Origin: Betaproteobacteria bacterium
GTDB taxonomy: Bacteria > Acidobacteriota > Terriglobia > Acidiferrales > UBA7541
Length of the DNA: 64,000 nt
Assembly: GCA_903970165.1 (NCBI GenBank)
Contig: CAJCHZ010000047.1
Span: 163,155-227,154, forward strand
Reading direction: 5' to 3'
Shown here piece after piece: positions 1-8,273 of this stretch (positions are counted from its first letter, which is position 1; each line of letters starts with the position of its first letter). The position numbers and the translations under genes were made by a program. The notes under the pieces were generated by a model, which was not told where the DNA came from, did no database searches, and saw only the letters and a list, made by a program, of their open reading frames with translations.

Positions 1-2
1 AA

Positions 3-2573
3 TCGACAGACGAACTGGTGCGCTCCGGCATGTCGCGGGAAGAAGCGGCACGCCAGATAAGGATGGAGATGGGCAACGTCGCCAATGTCAAAGAAGATTG
101 CCGCGAGGCATTCGAGCTTCATTTCTTCGACGAGTTTCGCAGGCAGCTAAATTACGCCGCTCGTTTGCTGCGAAAGACGCCGGTTTTCACCATTACCGCG
201 CTCCTGACTCTCGCTGTTTGTTTCGGCGCCAATCTGACGCTTTTTGCGGTGATTGACTCGGTGCTGCTCCGTCCGCTGCCGTTTCCCGAGCCCGGCCAGC
301 TCGTCACCCTATTCAACACGTATCCGAAGGCCGGCGTCGAACGGGACGGTTCCTCGCTGACCAACTACTACGAACGGCGCGGCCATATTTCCTCGTTCAC
401 GTCGCTCTCGATCTTTAGCTATGGTACGGAAATTATCGGTGAGGCAGGATCAACGGAACGCGCGCCCACTCTGCGAGTATCTCCCGAGTTTTTCTCTACT
501 CTTGCGCTTGGCCCCGTGATGGGACGCAGTTTCACGGAAGAAGAAACCACTTCTGAAACCGACCAGGTGGCCATTCTTTCCGACAGTTTTTGGCGAGAGC
601 GATATAACGCTGACCCGCATGTGATCGGGAAGCAAGTTCGGGTAAACAGTGTTCCGAGAACCATAATAGGCGTTCTGCCTCCCGACTTCCGTTTCCTCTC
701 TTCCGACGCCCGCTTGTTTCTTCCCCTGGCATCGCGTCCCGAAGATCGAACGCCCCTGCGGCGGCATGCCGGTGGAAATGTCATTCAAATGATTGCCCGT
801 CTCAAACCGGGCCACACGCTCGCCCAGGCTCAGTCTGAACTCGACGCGCAGAATGCGGCGTTGGAGCTGGACGACCCGCAAGCCAAAATGATTGCGGATG
901 CAGGCTTTCGGACTCTCGTGGTGCCGCTGCATGCCGACCACGTCGCCGCTATCCGTCCCACGCTATTGTTGTTGCAAGCAGGCGCGATTGGCCTGCTCCT
1001 GATCGGCGCAGTCAACTTGCTCAACCTTCTGTTGGTCCGCGCCAGCGGTCGAGCGAAAGAATTAGCTATTCGCCAGGCGCTGGGTGCGGGCCGGGGATAT
1101 GTTGTGAGCGAAGTGTTGGTAGAGACGACTTTGCTCACTGTAACCGGAGGACTTCTCGGGCTCGCCGTCGGCGCCGTCGGAATCCAGCTCTTGCGCGTAT
1201 GGGGTACGGATCGCCTCCCCTTGGGAGGTCGTATTGCCTTCGATGCGCGGTTGGCATTGGCCGCTCTCGCTGCAGCCATCTTGATGGGCTTCGTGTTCGC
1301 CGTGCCCGTGGCATGGTTCCATCTTCGCGGCCATCTGAACCATGCGCTGCAATCGGAAAGCCGCGGTGGAACCAGTGGCCGTGCCACGCAATTCCTTCGT
1401 CATGGCTTCATCGTGGCTCAGATTGCTTTAGCATTCGTGCTGCTGGCCGGAGCCGGCCTGCTGGGCCTCAGTCTTCAACGTGCGATGGCTGTTTCTCCGG
1501 GCTTCCAGTCCGACCACATCCTCGCTGGGCAGATATTGCTTCCCTGGGCCACGTATTCGGAAGGGGCTCGTCTGACGTTTGTGGAAAACTTGCTGGACAA
1601 GATCGGCCACTTGCCAGGAGTGATGTCGGCAGGTGTCGTCAACAATGTGCCCTTCAGCGGCCACAGTGGAAAAAGCGCGGCCACCGTCGAGGGCTATACT
1701 CCCCGGCCTGGTGAATCCGCGCGAGGGCACTACTCTTACGGCGTCGGCGGCGACTACTTTCGCGCCATGGGTTTCTCTCTGCGGGCCGGACGATTCCTGA
1801 CGGCCGACGATTCACGCCGCCCCCAGCGCGTCTGCGTTGTAGATGAAGATTTCGCGCGGTACTACTGGCCGAATGGCAATGCTATCGGACAAAGATTGTG
1901 GGACGGATCGGAGGGAGGCAAGGACAGCGAAGCCTTCACCGTTGTTGGTGTGGTCGGCGCGGCGAAACAAGTGGGGTTGACCGAAGACCAGGCGCAGGGC
2001 GCGATTTATTATCCCTATGAATTCCGTATCGGGGACAGTTTCTTCGTCACAGTGCGAACAAACTTTCCACCGGAGTCGCTGGGGCTGGCGCTGCAAAAGG
2101 CAGTTCGGCAAATCGACTCCGATATTCCGGTCAATGATGTCCGGTCCATGGATACCCGCATTGCCGATAGTCTTGTCGTGCGTCGCTCACCCGCACTGCT
2201 GGCCAGCATTTTCTCAGGCATAGCTTTATTGCTCACGGCCATCGGAACTTATGGCGTGTTGAGTTTTGCGGTCGCGCAGCGTCGCCGCGAAATCGGTGTA
2301 CGTATGGCCTTGGGGGCGCAACCTTCGCAGATCCGAACGCAGTTCTTGTTTCTCTCGTTGCGCTTGCTGTTCTGCGGAACCCTATTGGGAATGATGGGAG
2401 CATGGCAAGCCGGCCGGGCCATGCGTACAGTGCTTTTCCAGGTAGAACCGCTTAGTCTGGCGATCCTCGCGGGCGCCGCGGGCATAATGGCAGCAGTGTG
2501 CCTCGTGGCTTGCTTGCTGCCGTCGCAACGCGCCGCGCGAATATCTCCGGTTGAGACTCTTGCAGAGGAGTAG
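3..2573 (+). CDS. ADOP-family ABC permease (MacB/FtsX type), 5' end outside window
   Basis: Large inner-membrane permease of the acidobacterial duplicated orphan permease type. The reading frame is open to the left edge; the first available GTG (position 18) lies inside the conserved N-terminal 'permease prefix' segment (SGMSREEAARQIRMEMGN), so the true start is upstream. After it come a TM helix (about residues 55-80), a periplasmic MacB-type core, an FtsX block of three helices (about 320-440), a second TM plus periplasmic core, and a final FtsX block (about 735-845). The QRRREIGVRMALGAQPSQI motif is typical of FtsX domains. No ATPase gene is adjacent, which is usual for this family. Substrate unknown; family relatives act in export or macrolide-type efflux. 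Confidence 0.93.
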   Translation, partial: STDELVRSGMSREEAARQIRMEMGNVANVKEDCREAFELHFFDEFRRQLNYAARLLRKTPVFTITALLTLAVCFGANLTLFAVIDSVLLRPLPFPEPGQLVTLFNTYPKAGVERDGSSLTNYYERRGHISSFTSLSIFSYGTEIIGEAGSTERAPTLRVSPEFFSTLALGPVMGRSFTEEETTSETDQVAILSDSFWRERYNADPHVIGKQVRVNSVPRTIIGVLPPDFRFLSSDARLFLPLASRPEDRTPLRRHAGGNVIQMIARLKPGHTLAQAQSELDAQNAALELDDPQAKMIADAGFRTLVVPLHADHVAAIRPTLLLLQAGAIGLLLIGAVNLLNLLLVRASGRAKELAIRQALGAGRGYVVSEVLVETTLLTVTGGLLGLAVGAVGIQLLRVWGTDRLPLGGRIAFDARLALAALAAAILMGFVFAVPVAWFHLRGHLNHALQSESRGGTSGRATQFLRHGFIVAQIALAFVLLAGAGLLGLSLQRAMAVSPGFQSDHILAGQILLPWATYSEGARLTFVENLLDKIGHLPGVMSAGVVNNVPFSGHSGKSAATVEGYTPRPGESARGHYSYGVGGDYFRAMGFSLRAGRFLTADDSRRPQRVCVVDEDFARYYWPNGNAIGQRLWDGSEGGKDSEAFTVVGVVGAAKQVGLTEDQAQGAIYYPYEFRIGDSFFVTVRTNFPPESLGLALQKAVRQIDSDIPVNDVRSMDTRIADSLVVRRSPALLASIFSGIALLLTAIGTYGVLSFAVAQRRREIGVRMALGAQPSQIRTQFLFLSLRLLFCGTLLGMMGAWQAGRAMRTVLFQVEPLSLAILAGAAGIMAAVCLVACLLPSQRAARISPVETLAEE

Positions 2574-2596
2574 TGAGGCGGTTTCGACTCGAGGAG

Positions 2597-2682
2597 GCAA
2601 TTTGTCGCCGATTTCGTAACCCGGCTTGTTGAACTCCTCGCCCAGATATCCGAAATCAGCGAGCGGTTCGGATCAGCCTCGG
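2597..2682 (-). pseudogene. fragment of SAM hydroxide adenosyltransferase (DUF62), frameshifted
   Basis: On the minus strand one frame reads DPNRSLISDI and the next frame continues GEEFNKPGYEIGDKL. Together they match the intact protein encoded at 5442-6380 (DPYGSLITDIPAEEFKKLGYELGDKI) across about 26 residues with one frame change. Only this C-terminal stretch remains. It directly follows the decayed arsC fragment. Function lost; a relic of duplication or recombination. Confidence 0.6.
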
Positions 2683-2789
2683 CTTCATTGAAGCCCGATC
2701 CGGTCAAATTCCTTGCGCAAGGCTAGACTGTCGAGACTCGATAGTGGCAAGCCAGCAAAGGATTTATTCTGCGGTCGAGCAGCAGGACG
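2683..2789 (-). pseudogene. 3' fragment of arsC, frameshifted duplicate
   Basis: About 107 bp aligns base for base with the 3' end of the intact arsC (about 3541-3645), including the stop codon region. On the minus strand it reads LLLDRRINPLLA, then after a frame change LPLSSLDSLALRKEFDRIG, against LLLDRRINLLLALPLSSLDSLAVRKEVDRIG in the intact gene. Similarity ends abruptly near 2789. It lies about 55 bp downstream of aqpS on the same strand. The divergence suggests an old duplication or homologous ars copy that has decayed. Confidence 0.75.
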
Positions 2790-2843
2790 TTTGGCAACAC
2801 TGCGCGACCTCAATCTGAGGCCCGAAATCGCGTGGCGCTAGCT

Positions 2844-3545
2844 CTACCCGTCAGGAATAAACGGCGACTCCCTGGAGTCAGGAGGCAAACTCGCCATCAG
2901 CCAGCGAAAAAGTATTGTACCCGCTATTCCTCCTGCGACCTGGGCCACAATAAAGAGAGCTACATCAGGAAGCCGGATTCCAGAAAAGGTGTCACTCATT
3001 GACCGCGCAATGGTTACTGCCGGGTTTGCGAATGAGGTTGACGCCGTGAACCAATAGGCTGCCGTAATATATCCTCCTACAGCGAAGGAAATAAGATTGG
3101 GATGCGACCGAGTGCATCCCGAAATCACACACATGAGTCCAAACGTGGCGATGAATTCGCTCAACCATTGAGCCGGACCGCTGCGGACATGGTGGGAAAG
3201 AGAAACCAGCCGCAAACCAAACATGGCGTTTGCCGCCATGGCTCCGCAAATTCCGCCAATAATTTGACCAACGACATACGGAAGGATCTCAGCGCGCGCC
3301 AGCCCTCCCTCCATGGCGCTTGCAACCGATACGACAGGGTTGAGGTGGGCGCCTGAAATAGGACCAAAAGTGAGTATCAGGGCCACGAGAGTGGCGCCGG
3401 TGGCGATTGTATTGGCAAGAAGTGCCAGACCAGTGTTCCCGCCGCATAAGCGCTCGGCCATGATGCCCGAACCGACGACGCCTGCCACCAGTAACATGGT
3501 GCCAAGGAACTCCGCCACAACTCGAGCAGCCAGTCGCGGCCTCAT
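2844..3545 (-). CDS. aqpS: Aquaglyceroporin of arsenic operon (AqpS-like MIP channel)
   Basis: Major intrinsic protein family channel, 233 aa, six TM helices and two half-helices carrying the pore motifs NPV (residues 69-71, HLNPVVS) and NPA (174-176, NPAVTIARS, with the selectivity arginine R181). The ATG overlaps the arsC stop as ATGA, so the two genes are translationally coupled. AqpS channels in ars operons let arsenite made by ArsC leave the cell down its gradient, and no ArsB or Acr3 pump gene is visible here. The first pore motif is NPV instead of NPA, as in other ars-linked aquaglyceroporins. Role inferred from the operon; family assignment firm. Confidence 0.9.
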   Translation of the reverse strand: MRPRLAARVVAEFLGTMLLVAGVVGSGIMAERLCGGNTGLALLANTIATGATLVALILTFGPISGAHLNPVVSVASAMEGGLARAEILPYVVGQIIGGICGAMAANAMFGLRLVSLSHHVRSGPAQWLSEFIATFGLMCVISGCTRSHPNLISFAVGGYITAAYWFTASTSFANPAVTIARSMSDTFSGIRLPDVALFIVAQVAGGIAGTILFRWLMASLPPDSRESPFIPDG

Positions 3546-4033
3546 TGACAGCCTATCCGGTCAACTTCCTTGCGCACGGCCAGACTGTCGAGACTGGAGA
3601 GCGGCAAAGCCAGCAACAGATTTATTCTGCGGTCGAGAAGCAGGAACGCATCCCGGAAGGCACGCTCGATTTGTTCCGGCGTACCCGAAACGTGCGCGGG
3701 ATCGGCTACGCCCCAATGCGCTGTTATCGGTTGGCCCGGCCAGACCGGGCAGGCTTCCTTAGCCGCGTTATCGCAAACCGTGAAGACAAAATCCATCTTC
3801 GGGGCTCCGGGTTGCGCGAACTCCGCCCAATCCTTGCTACGCAAACCGTCGGTCGGCAGTTTTGCTATTTCAAGCTGCCTTAGTGCTTCCGCCCGAACCA
3901 GCCCGGTAGGATGACTTCCCGCGCTGTAAGCGGTGAAATTGGGCTTTCCCTTCGCGTTTAGTATGGCTTCGGCCATGATCGAGCGCGCGGAATTTCCCGT
4001 GCAGAGAAACAGAGCGTTGTAATGTTTTGACAT
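3542..4033 (-). CDS. arsC: Arsenate reductase, thioredoxin-coupled LMW-phosphatase type
   Basis: Cytosolic enzyme reducing arsenate to arsenite. From the chosen ATG at 4033 the protein begins MSKHYNALFLCTGNSARS, placing the CX5R phosphatase-like loop at C11-R17. The resolving pair is C87 and C95 (TVCDNAAKEACPVW), as in the thioredoxin-linked ArsC family (Staphylococcus aureus pI258 type). An upstream in-frame ATG at 4090 would add 19 unusual residues and overlap arsM by 29 bp, so the shorter start is preferred. Third gene of the arsR-arsM-arsC-aqpS operon; its stop overlaps the aqpS start. Confidence 0.93.
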   Translation of the reverse strand: MSKHYNALFLCTGNSARSIMAEAILNAKGKPNFTAYSAGSHPTGLVRAEALRQLEIAKLPTDGLRSKDWAEFAQPGAPKMDFVFTVCDNAAKEACPVWPGQPITAHWGVADPAHVSGTPEQIERAFRDAFLLLDRRINLLLALPLSSLDSLAVRKEVDRIGCQ

Positions 4034-4061
4034 AAGCGCTAGTTCAGCACGCTGGACCGCG

Positions 4062-4886
4062 TCATTCTTTGGCGGCTGGCTTGACCGCACGAACGAACGC
4101 GCTCATGAATTTGCCGTCCACTTGGGGCGCAATGGCGTCGGCATCAATTCCTGCAGTTGCCAGAAATTCCCTCGCATCCGCAGCTCGATAGATTCGCGTT
4201 GGTTCCAAATCCACTTGCTCGAATCCCGCTGCCTGCAATTTGTTCCGATAATCTGCCGCGTCGAGCGCTCCCGCGACGCAGCCAACCCACAGAAGCACGC
4301 TCTCGCGGATTTCGGGAAGAATTTCGCCGCGAGTCACTACATCCGATACCGCGAATCGGCCTCCGGGCTTCAGCACCCGGAATGCCTCGCGCAATACCTG
4401 TGCTTTGTCCGCCGAAAGATTGATCACGCAATTCGAAATGATCACATCCACGCTGTTATCCGGAAGCGGGATGTGTTCAATTTCACCTCGCAGGAACTCG
4501 ACATTCTCAGCGCCCGCTTTTTTCTTGTTTTCATTTGCTAATGCCAACATTTCATCCGTCATGTCCAGACCGTACGCCTTCCCGGTTGGACCGACTCTTT
4601 TCGCCGAAAGAAGCACGTCAATGCCGCCGCCAGATCCCAGATCGAGCACCGTCTCACCCGCATTCAGTTTCGCCAGCGCCGTGGGGTTTCCGCAGCCGAG
4701 CGAAGCAAGCATCGCCTCTTCTGGAATTTGGTTCGCCTGGTTTGCGTCGTAGAGATTCGAAGTAATCGGGTCGGGACAACCGCAAGACGTGGAAGCTCCG
4801 CAGCATGAACTGCCACCCGACTGCGCGCGAAGTGCCGCCTGGCCATATTTTTCTCTGACGGTTTCCTTGATATTCGTCTCACCCAC
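4062..4886 (-). CDS. arsM: Arsenite S-adenosylmethionine methyltransferase
   Basis: Methylates As(III) using SAM, producing mono-, di- and possibly trimethylated arsenicals. Start chosen as GTG at 4886 because a strong GGAGGG (4893-4898) sits six bases upstream and overlaps the arsR stop; the ATG at 4907 lacks such a site. From this start the Rossmann SAM motif [10 protein letters not shown] is at 81-90. Conserved cysteines are C28/C29 (SSCCG), C65 (SLGCGNP), C153 (SNCVINL) and C203 (WVGCVAGAL); the last three correspond to the arsenite-binding set of characterised ArsM enzymes. Length about 274 aa, normal for the bacterial family. Confidence 0.92.
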   Translation of the reverse strand: MGETNIKETVREKYGQAALRAQSGGSSCCGASTSCGCPDPITSNLYDANQANQIPEEAMLASLGCGNPTALAKLNAGETVLDLGSGGGIDVLLSAKRVGPTGKAYGLDMTDEMLALANENKKKAGAENVEFLRGEIEHIPLPDNSVDVIISNCVINLSADKAQVLREAFRVLKPGGRFAVSDVVTRGEILPEIRESVLLWVGCVAGALDAADYRNKLQAAGFEQVDLEPTRIYRAADAREFLATAGIDADAIAPQVDGKFMSAFVRAVKPAAKE

Positions 4887-4897
4887 GATTTTCCCTC

Positions 4898-5242
4898 CTA
4901 CCTGCATATCTGGATAATTTCTTTGGGTTTCAAAGCTTTATTCCGCGTGCAGCATTCCGCGTAAAGAAAACGCAGCAATTCCTGGAGAGCTTCCGTGTTG
5001 GCCGTGTACCGCAGGAAAGTGCTCTCCCGCTGGACGTTCACCAGCCCCTCGCTTTTCAGTTTGTCGAGATGGTGGGAAAGTGTTGAACTGGGAATGTCCA
5101 GTTCTTCCTGAATATCCCCGACGACCAGCCCTTCAGGATGTGCGGAAAGAAGAGCCTGCATGATTCGCAGGCGCGCTTCGGTTCCCATCGCGGAAAACAT
5201 GTCGGCGTACCGAACTACCTGATCGCTGCTAGTATTGTTCAT
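4898..5242 (-). CDS. arsR: ArsR/SmtB-family arsenic-responsive repressor
   Basis: Winged-helix repressor, 114 aa from the ATG at 5242. The HTH reads DIPSSTLSHHLDKLKSEGLV, followed by a beta-wing and a C-terminal Cys pair in YAECCTRN that probably binds As(III). An ATG at 5272 in the same frame was rejected because a TTGACA -35 element lies at 5272-5277 and an inverted repeat fills 5240-5265. That leaves the shorter ATG as start, probably with little or no leader. First gene of the arsenic operon; its TAG is embedded in the arsM ribosome site. Confidence 0.9.
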   Translation of the reverse strand: MNNTSSDQVVRYADMFSAMGTEARLRIMQALLSAHPEGLVVGDIQEELDIPSSTLSHHLDKLKSEGLVNVQRESTFLRYTANTEALQELLRFLYAECCTRNKALKPKEIIQICR

Positions 5243-5277
5243 ATTTCGAGAATTGCAGAAATATGGAAACATGTCAA
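5240..5277 (-). promoter_or_regulatory. ars promoter with ArsR-type inverted repeat
   Basis: Minus strand: TTGACA at 5277-5272, 17-bp spacer, weak AATTCT at 5254-5249. A perfect 8-bp inverted repeat (CATATTTC at 5240-5247 and GAAATATG at 5258-5265, 10-bp spacer) covers the -10 region and the arsR ATG. Repressor binding here would block transcription, and the transcript would have almost no leader. Confidence 0.6.
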
Positions 5278-5441
5278 GGAAAATACAGAAACCGTTCCGA
5301 TGGGAATCCGCTTATTTTACTGGGTAGGCTGTTGTTAGGAAAAATCGGCCGGTTCGACAAGGCAAGCGGGAAGCCGAAAGCAGGTTCACCCGGAAGCGGG
5401 ACTGGCGCTCTCCTTTACGCAGGTCGACGCTGCCCCGCAGG

Positions 5442-6380
5442 TCACTTTTTAATCGCGACGCCTTTGCGCGGAATAAAAATTGTGCCCGGCGGCGTAATCT
5501 TGTTCACCACGGAAAAATTACGCTGGTTCAAGGCGATGGCCATACGCCCCCGCGAATCAACGTAAAGCAGCGGATCGCCAACCGGCACATCCATGAATGT
5601 CTTCACGTAAGGCACGCTGAACGGCTTCTTATCCAGTTGTACGATGATCTTGTCGCCGAGTTCGTAGCCCAGTTTCTTGAATTCCTCGGCCGGGATGTCT
5701 GTGATGAGCGAACCGTAGGGATCATCCAAAGCAATAACGTCCCCGTCGATTCCGTTTTCGGAAGTTTTGGAAAGTTTTGGCGTCAATTGCACGAGTTGCG
5801 CTAGCGGTGGTCCTGCTTGCGTGTAGTCCCAGCCTTCGGCGAGATGCGCTGCCGACGGCGAAAAAATATCGCGTCCGTGAAATGTCGAAGAAACCTGCGG
5901 CTGTAGCATCCAGGCTGTGTTGGTGATTTCTCTCGCGGAGTCAAAGCCGTCCCGCTCGATCACCGGGGTAATGATTCCATTGTCGGGCAGCACAAAATAC
6001 TGCCCCTTCTTTGATTTGACGATGATCGCTTTACGCGAGGTGCCGACTCCCGGATCCACCACCACAAGAAAGACTGTGCCAGAGGGATAGTACGGCGTAA
6101 CACCCGCTAAAAATCGCGCTGCTTCTTCAATCTGGAAGGGGGTCACCTGGTGGGTAATGTCCATCACCCGCGCATTCGGTGCAATGCCCACAATCACCGC
6201 CTTACACAGCGCGACCGCGTCGTTGGCGACGCCGAAATCCGTCATGAACACAATGGTGGGCCGCGCCGTCGCGCCGGCCGGTCCGTTCGCCCCCTTTTCA
6301 GCGGGAGCCTTTGCACATGCAAAACAAAAAGCCACGCTCGCAAGAATGGAAAGTAGGAAAGAACGATCGCGCAATGACAT
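5442..6380 (-). CDS. SAM hydroxide adenosyltransferase (SAM hydrolase, DUF62) with signal peptide
   Basis: 312-aa member of the SAM hydrolase / halogenase-like family, which cleaves S-adenosylmethionine with water to adenosine and methionine. The catalytic Asp-Arg-His set is visible: D109 and R116 in DPGVGTSR and H168 in FHGRD. Other family motifs are TDFG (47-50), LPDNG and DPYGSLITDI. The N-terminus is a Sec signal peptide (basic MSLRDR, hydrophobic stretch, AFCFACAKA) followed by an Ala/Gly/Pro linker. Export is unexpected because SAM is cytosolic. Start supported by AGGAG upstream. It lies just upstream of arsR on the same strand, separated by the ars promoter. Confidence 0.88.
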   Translation of the reverse strand: MSLRDRSFLLSILASVAFCFACAKAPAEKGANGPAGATARPTIVFMTDFGVANDAVALCKAVIVGIAPNARVMDITHQVTPFQIEEAARFLAGVTPYYPSGTVFLVVVDPGVGTSRKAIIVKSKKGQYFVLPDNGIITPVIERDGFDSAREITNTAWMLQPQVSSTFHGRDIFSPSAAHLAEGWDYTQAGPPLAQLVQLTPKLSKTSENGIDGDVIALDDPYGSLITDIPAEEFKKLGYELGDKIIVQLDKKPFSVPYVKTFMDVPVGDPLLYVDSRGRMAIALNQRNFSVVNKITPPGTIFIPRKGVAIKK

Positions 6381-6738
6381 CGAATCTCCTGGATTCTTCA
6401 GTTTTTGCTGCGAGCAGGCGTAAGCCGCTCCGCTACTGCAAGGCTGGCCGAGAAATTAAGCCGGATGCTTCAACTGGATGCAAGCTGCCCCGAAAAAAGT
6501 CTGCTCATCCCCCGAACCTTGCAAAGTATACAGTAAGCCGAAAAGCAGTGTCTCCGTGCATCGCTTTGAAAGCGTCGGCGCTTCCGAGCCAATTAAACTT
6601 CATTGGATACGGTCGGCATCTCCAGTAGAATATGCGGACTTCGTAAGGAAGTTACGCAAGACCAAGCAGCCTGCCGCGCCCAGAGAAGGCCCAGCCGCAT
6701 TGCGTACGTAAAATCAGAACTTCAAAGGGAGAATAACT
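6381..6738. other. Divergent intergenic region, no gene seen
   Basis: 358 bp between the divergent SAM hydrolase and DUF481 genes. Short open frames lack ribosome sites and homology. It must hold both promoters; I could not place -35/-10 elements with confidence. Confidence 0.5.
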
Positions 6739-7842
6739 GTGCGTCGAAGTGTACTCGTAATTTTGTTATTGGGTTTCTGCGCCATGAGCGCGCAAGCCGA
6801 TCAGGTCACCCTGAAAAACGGCGACCGCCTCACCGGAACCATCGTCAAGTCCGACGATAAAACTCTCTTGATTAAAACCGACCTCGCCGGCGATGTTAAC
6901 GTGCAATGGCAAGCCGTCACCGCCATCGTGTCTTCGCAAAATCTCCATCTTTCTCTAAAAGATGGTCAGACGATCGTCGGCACCGTGAATACCAACGATG
7001 GAAAATTTGAAGTGACCACCAAGGACACCGGTCCCGTCACGGCCGCGAAAGATAACGTCGTTGTGGTTCGCGATGACGCCGAACAAAAGGCCTACGACGA
7101 TCAGGTGGAGCGCCTCCGACATCCCCACCTAACCGACTTTTGGAGCGGCCTGCTTGACACTGGGCTCAGCCTCACCCGCGGCAATTCCGAGTCGCTGACC
7201 TTCTCGCTATCGGGTAAAGCAGCGCGCGTCACAGATACCGACAAAATTTCCGTCTACAGCACGGCGATCTACACCGACAGCACTGTGGATGGCGTTAACT
7301 CCACGACCGCGCACGCTATCCGCGGCGGAATTCGCGGCGACCTGAACGTCAGCAGCAAGGTGTTCGTCTTCGGCTTTACCGACTTCGAGTATGACCAGTT
7401 CCAGGACCTTGACCTTCGCAATGTTGTCGGCGGTGGATTCGGCTATCACGTAATCAACACAAAAAAGACGACTTTGGATGTTTTTGGAGGCGGCGACTAC
7501 GACCAGGACTTTTTCGGCGCCATCGCAGCTACCGCAACGACCCCTGCAACGCCTGCCGTAACGCGTAAGAACGGCGAACTCGACCTAGGAGAAACCTTCA
7601 ACACGAAGATCAACAACCGGACCACGATCACGGAACAGTTCAGCATTTATCCCAACGTGACAACCACGGGAAGCTACCGTTTTCAGTTTGACGCCACCGC
7701 TGCCACCAAGCTCAAGAACTGGCTCAGTTGGCAGGTCACTTATAGCGACCGCTTCCTCAGCGATCCCCTTCCCGGTTTTAAGACAAACGACCTGATTCTG
7801 TCGACGGGCGTTCGCTTGACATTCGGTAAGGGGGTGTTCTAA
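6739..7842 (+). CDS. DUF481-family outer-membrane protein (YdiY-like)
   Basis: 367 aa starting at GTG 6739 behind AAGGGAGAA. Signal peptide (VLVILLLGFCAMSAQA) followed by two short SH3-like repeats (VTLKNGDRLTGTIVKSDDKTLLIKTD, and again LSLKDGQTIVGTV). The C-terminal DUF481 beta-barrel from about residue 135 (FWSGLLDTGLSLTRGNSES) shows alternating hydrophobic strands and ends in a terminal phenylalanine (FGKGVF), a typical barrel-assembly signal. Physiological role unknown in the family; proposed to be a small outer-membrane barrel linked to salt or stress response. Confidence 0.85.
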   Translation: MRRSVLVILLLGFCAMSAQADQVTLKNGDRLTGTIVKSDDKTLLIKTDLAGDVNVQWQAVTAIVSSQNLHLSLKDGQTIVGTVNTNDGKFEVTTKDTGPVTAAKDNVVVVRDDAEQKAYDDQVERLRHPHLTDFWSGLLDTGLSLTRGNSESLTFSLSGKAARVTDTDKISVYSTAIYTDSTVDGVNSTTAHAIRGGIRGDLNVSSKVFVFGFTDFEYDQFQDLDLRNVVGGGFGYHVINTKKTTLDVFGGGDYDQDFFGAIAATATTPATPAVTRKNGELDLGETFNTKINNRTTITEQFSIYPNVTTTGSYRFQFDATAATKLKNWLSWQVTYSDRFLSDPLPGFKTNDLILSTGVRLTFGKGVF

Positions 7843-7896
7843 ATGGAGCGCACTCATCTTTGTTCCAATTAGAATTCGCTGTTTAGGAGGCACCTT

Positions 7897-8145
7897 ATGG
7901 GCGTCATCGCTTGGCTGATCACGGGCCTGATTGCTGGCTGGCTCGCCGGACTTGTCATGAAGGGCGGCGGCTACGGCATCATTGTGGATATCCTGCTCGG
8001 GATCGTCGGAGGGTGGTTGGGGGGCTGGGTTTTCGGCCTTTTGCACCTGCCGATTCCGGGAGGGCCGATGGTCGGCTCGATCATCGTGGCGTTTATTGGA
8101 GCGGTGATCCTGGTGGGGATCACTCGGCTCATTAAGAGAGCCTAG
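7897..8145 (+). CDS. GlsB/YeaQ/YmgE-family membrane protein
   Basis: 82-aa integral membrane protein with three short hydrophobic segments and the family's glycine-rich pattern (WLITGLIAGWLAGLVMKGGGYG; GIVGGWLGGWVFG). Start supported by TAGGAGGCACCTT directly upstream. Members are annotated as transglycosylase-associated or stress-response proteins; molecular role not established. Followed by a hairpin (8181-8221) and a terminator (8247-8273). Confidence 0.92.
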   Translation: MGVIAWLITGLIAGWLAGLVMKGGGYGIIVDILLGIVGGWLGGWVFGLLHLPIPGGPMVGSIIVAFIGAVILVGITRLIKRA

Positions 8146-8180
8146 AACTGCTTTTGGCTTTATCGGTCAAAAGGATGAGG

Positions 8181-8221
8181 ATCGCGCTGCACCCGGCGTT
8201 AGATTTCTGGGTCAGCGCGAT
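8181..8221 (+). other. Long hairpin downstream of glsB-like gene
   Basis: ATCGCGCTG (8181-8189) pairs with CAGCGCGAT (8213-8221); after one bulged C, ACCC pairs with GGGT, giving 13 pairs with a 14-nt loop. No T tract follows immediately. It may stabilise the mRNA 3' end in front of the real terminator. Confidence 0.5.
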
Positions 8222-8246
8222 TCCCGTTTAGGAACAGATCTAAACT

Positions 8247-8273
8247 GCCCAATATCCCTCGTTTGGGCTTTTT
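8247..8273 (+). terminator. Rho-independent terminator
   Basis: GCCCAA (8247-8252) pairs with TTGGGC (8263-8268), followed at once by TTTTT. Ends the DUF481/GlsB-like transcript. Confidence 0.7.
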
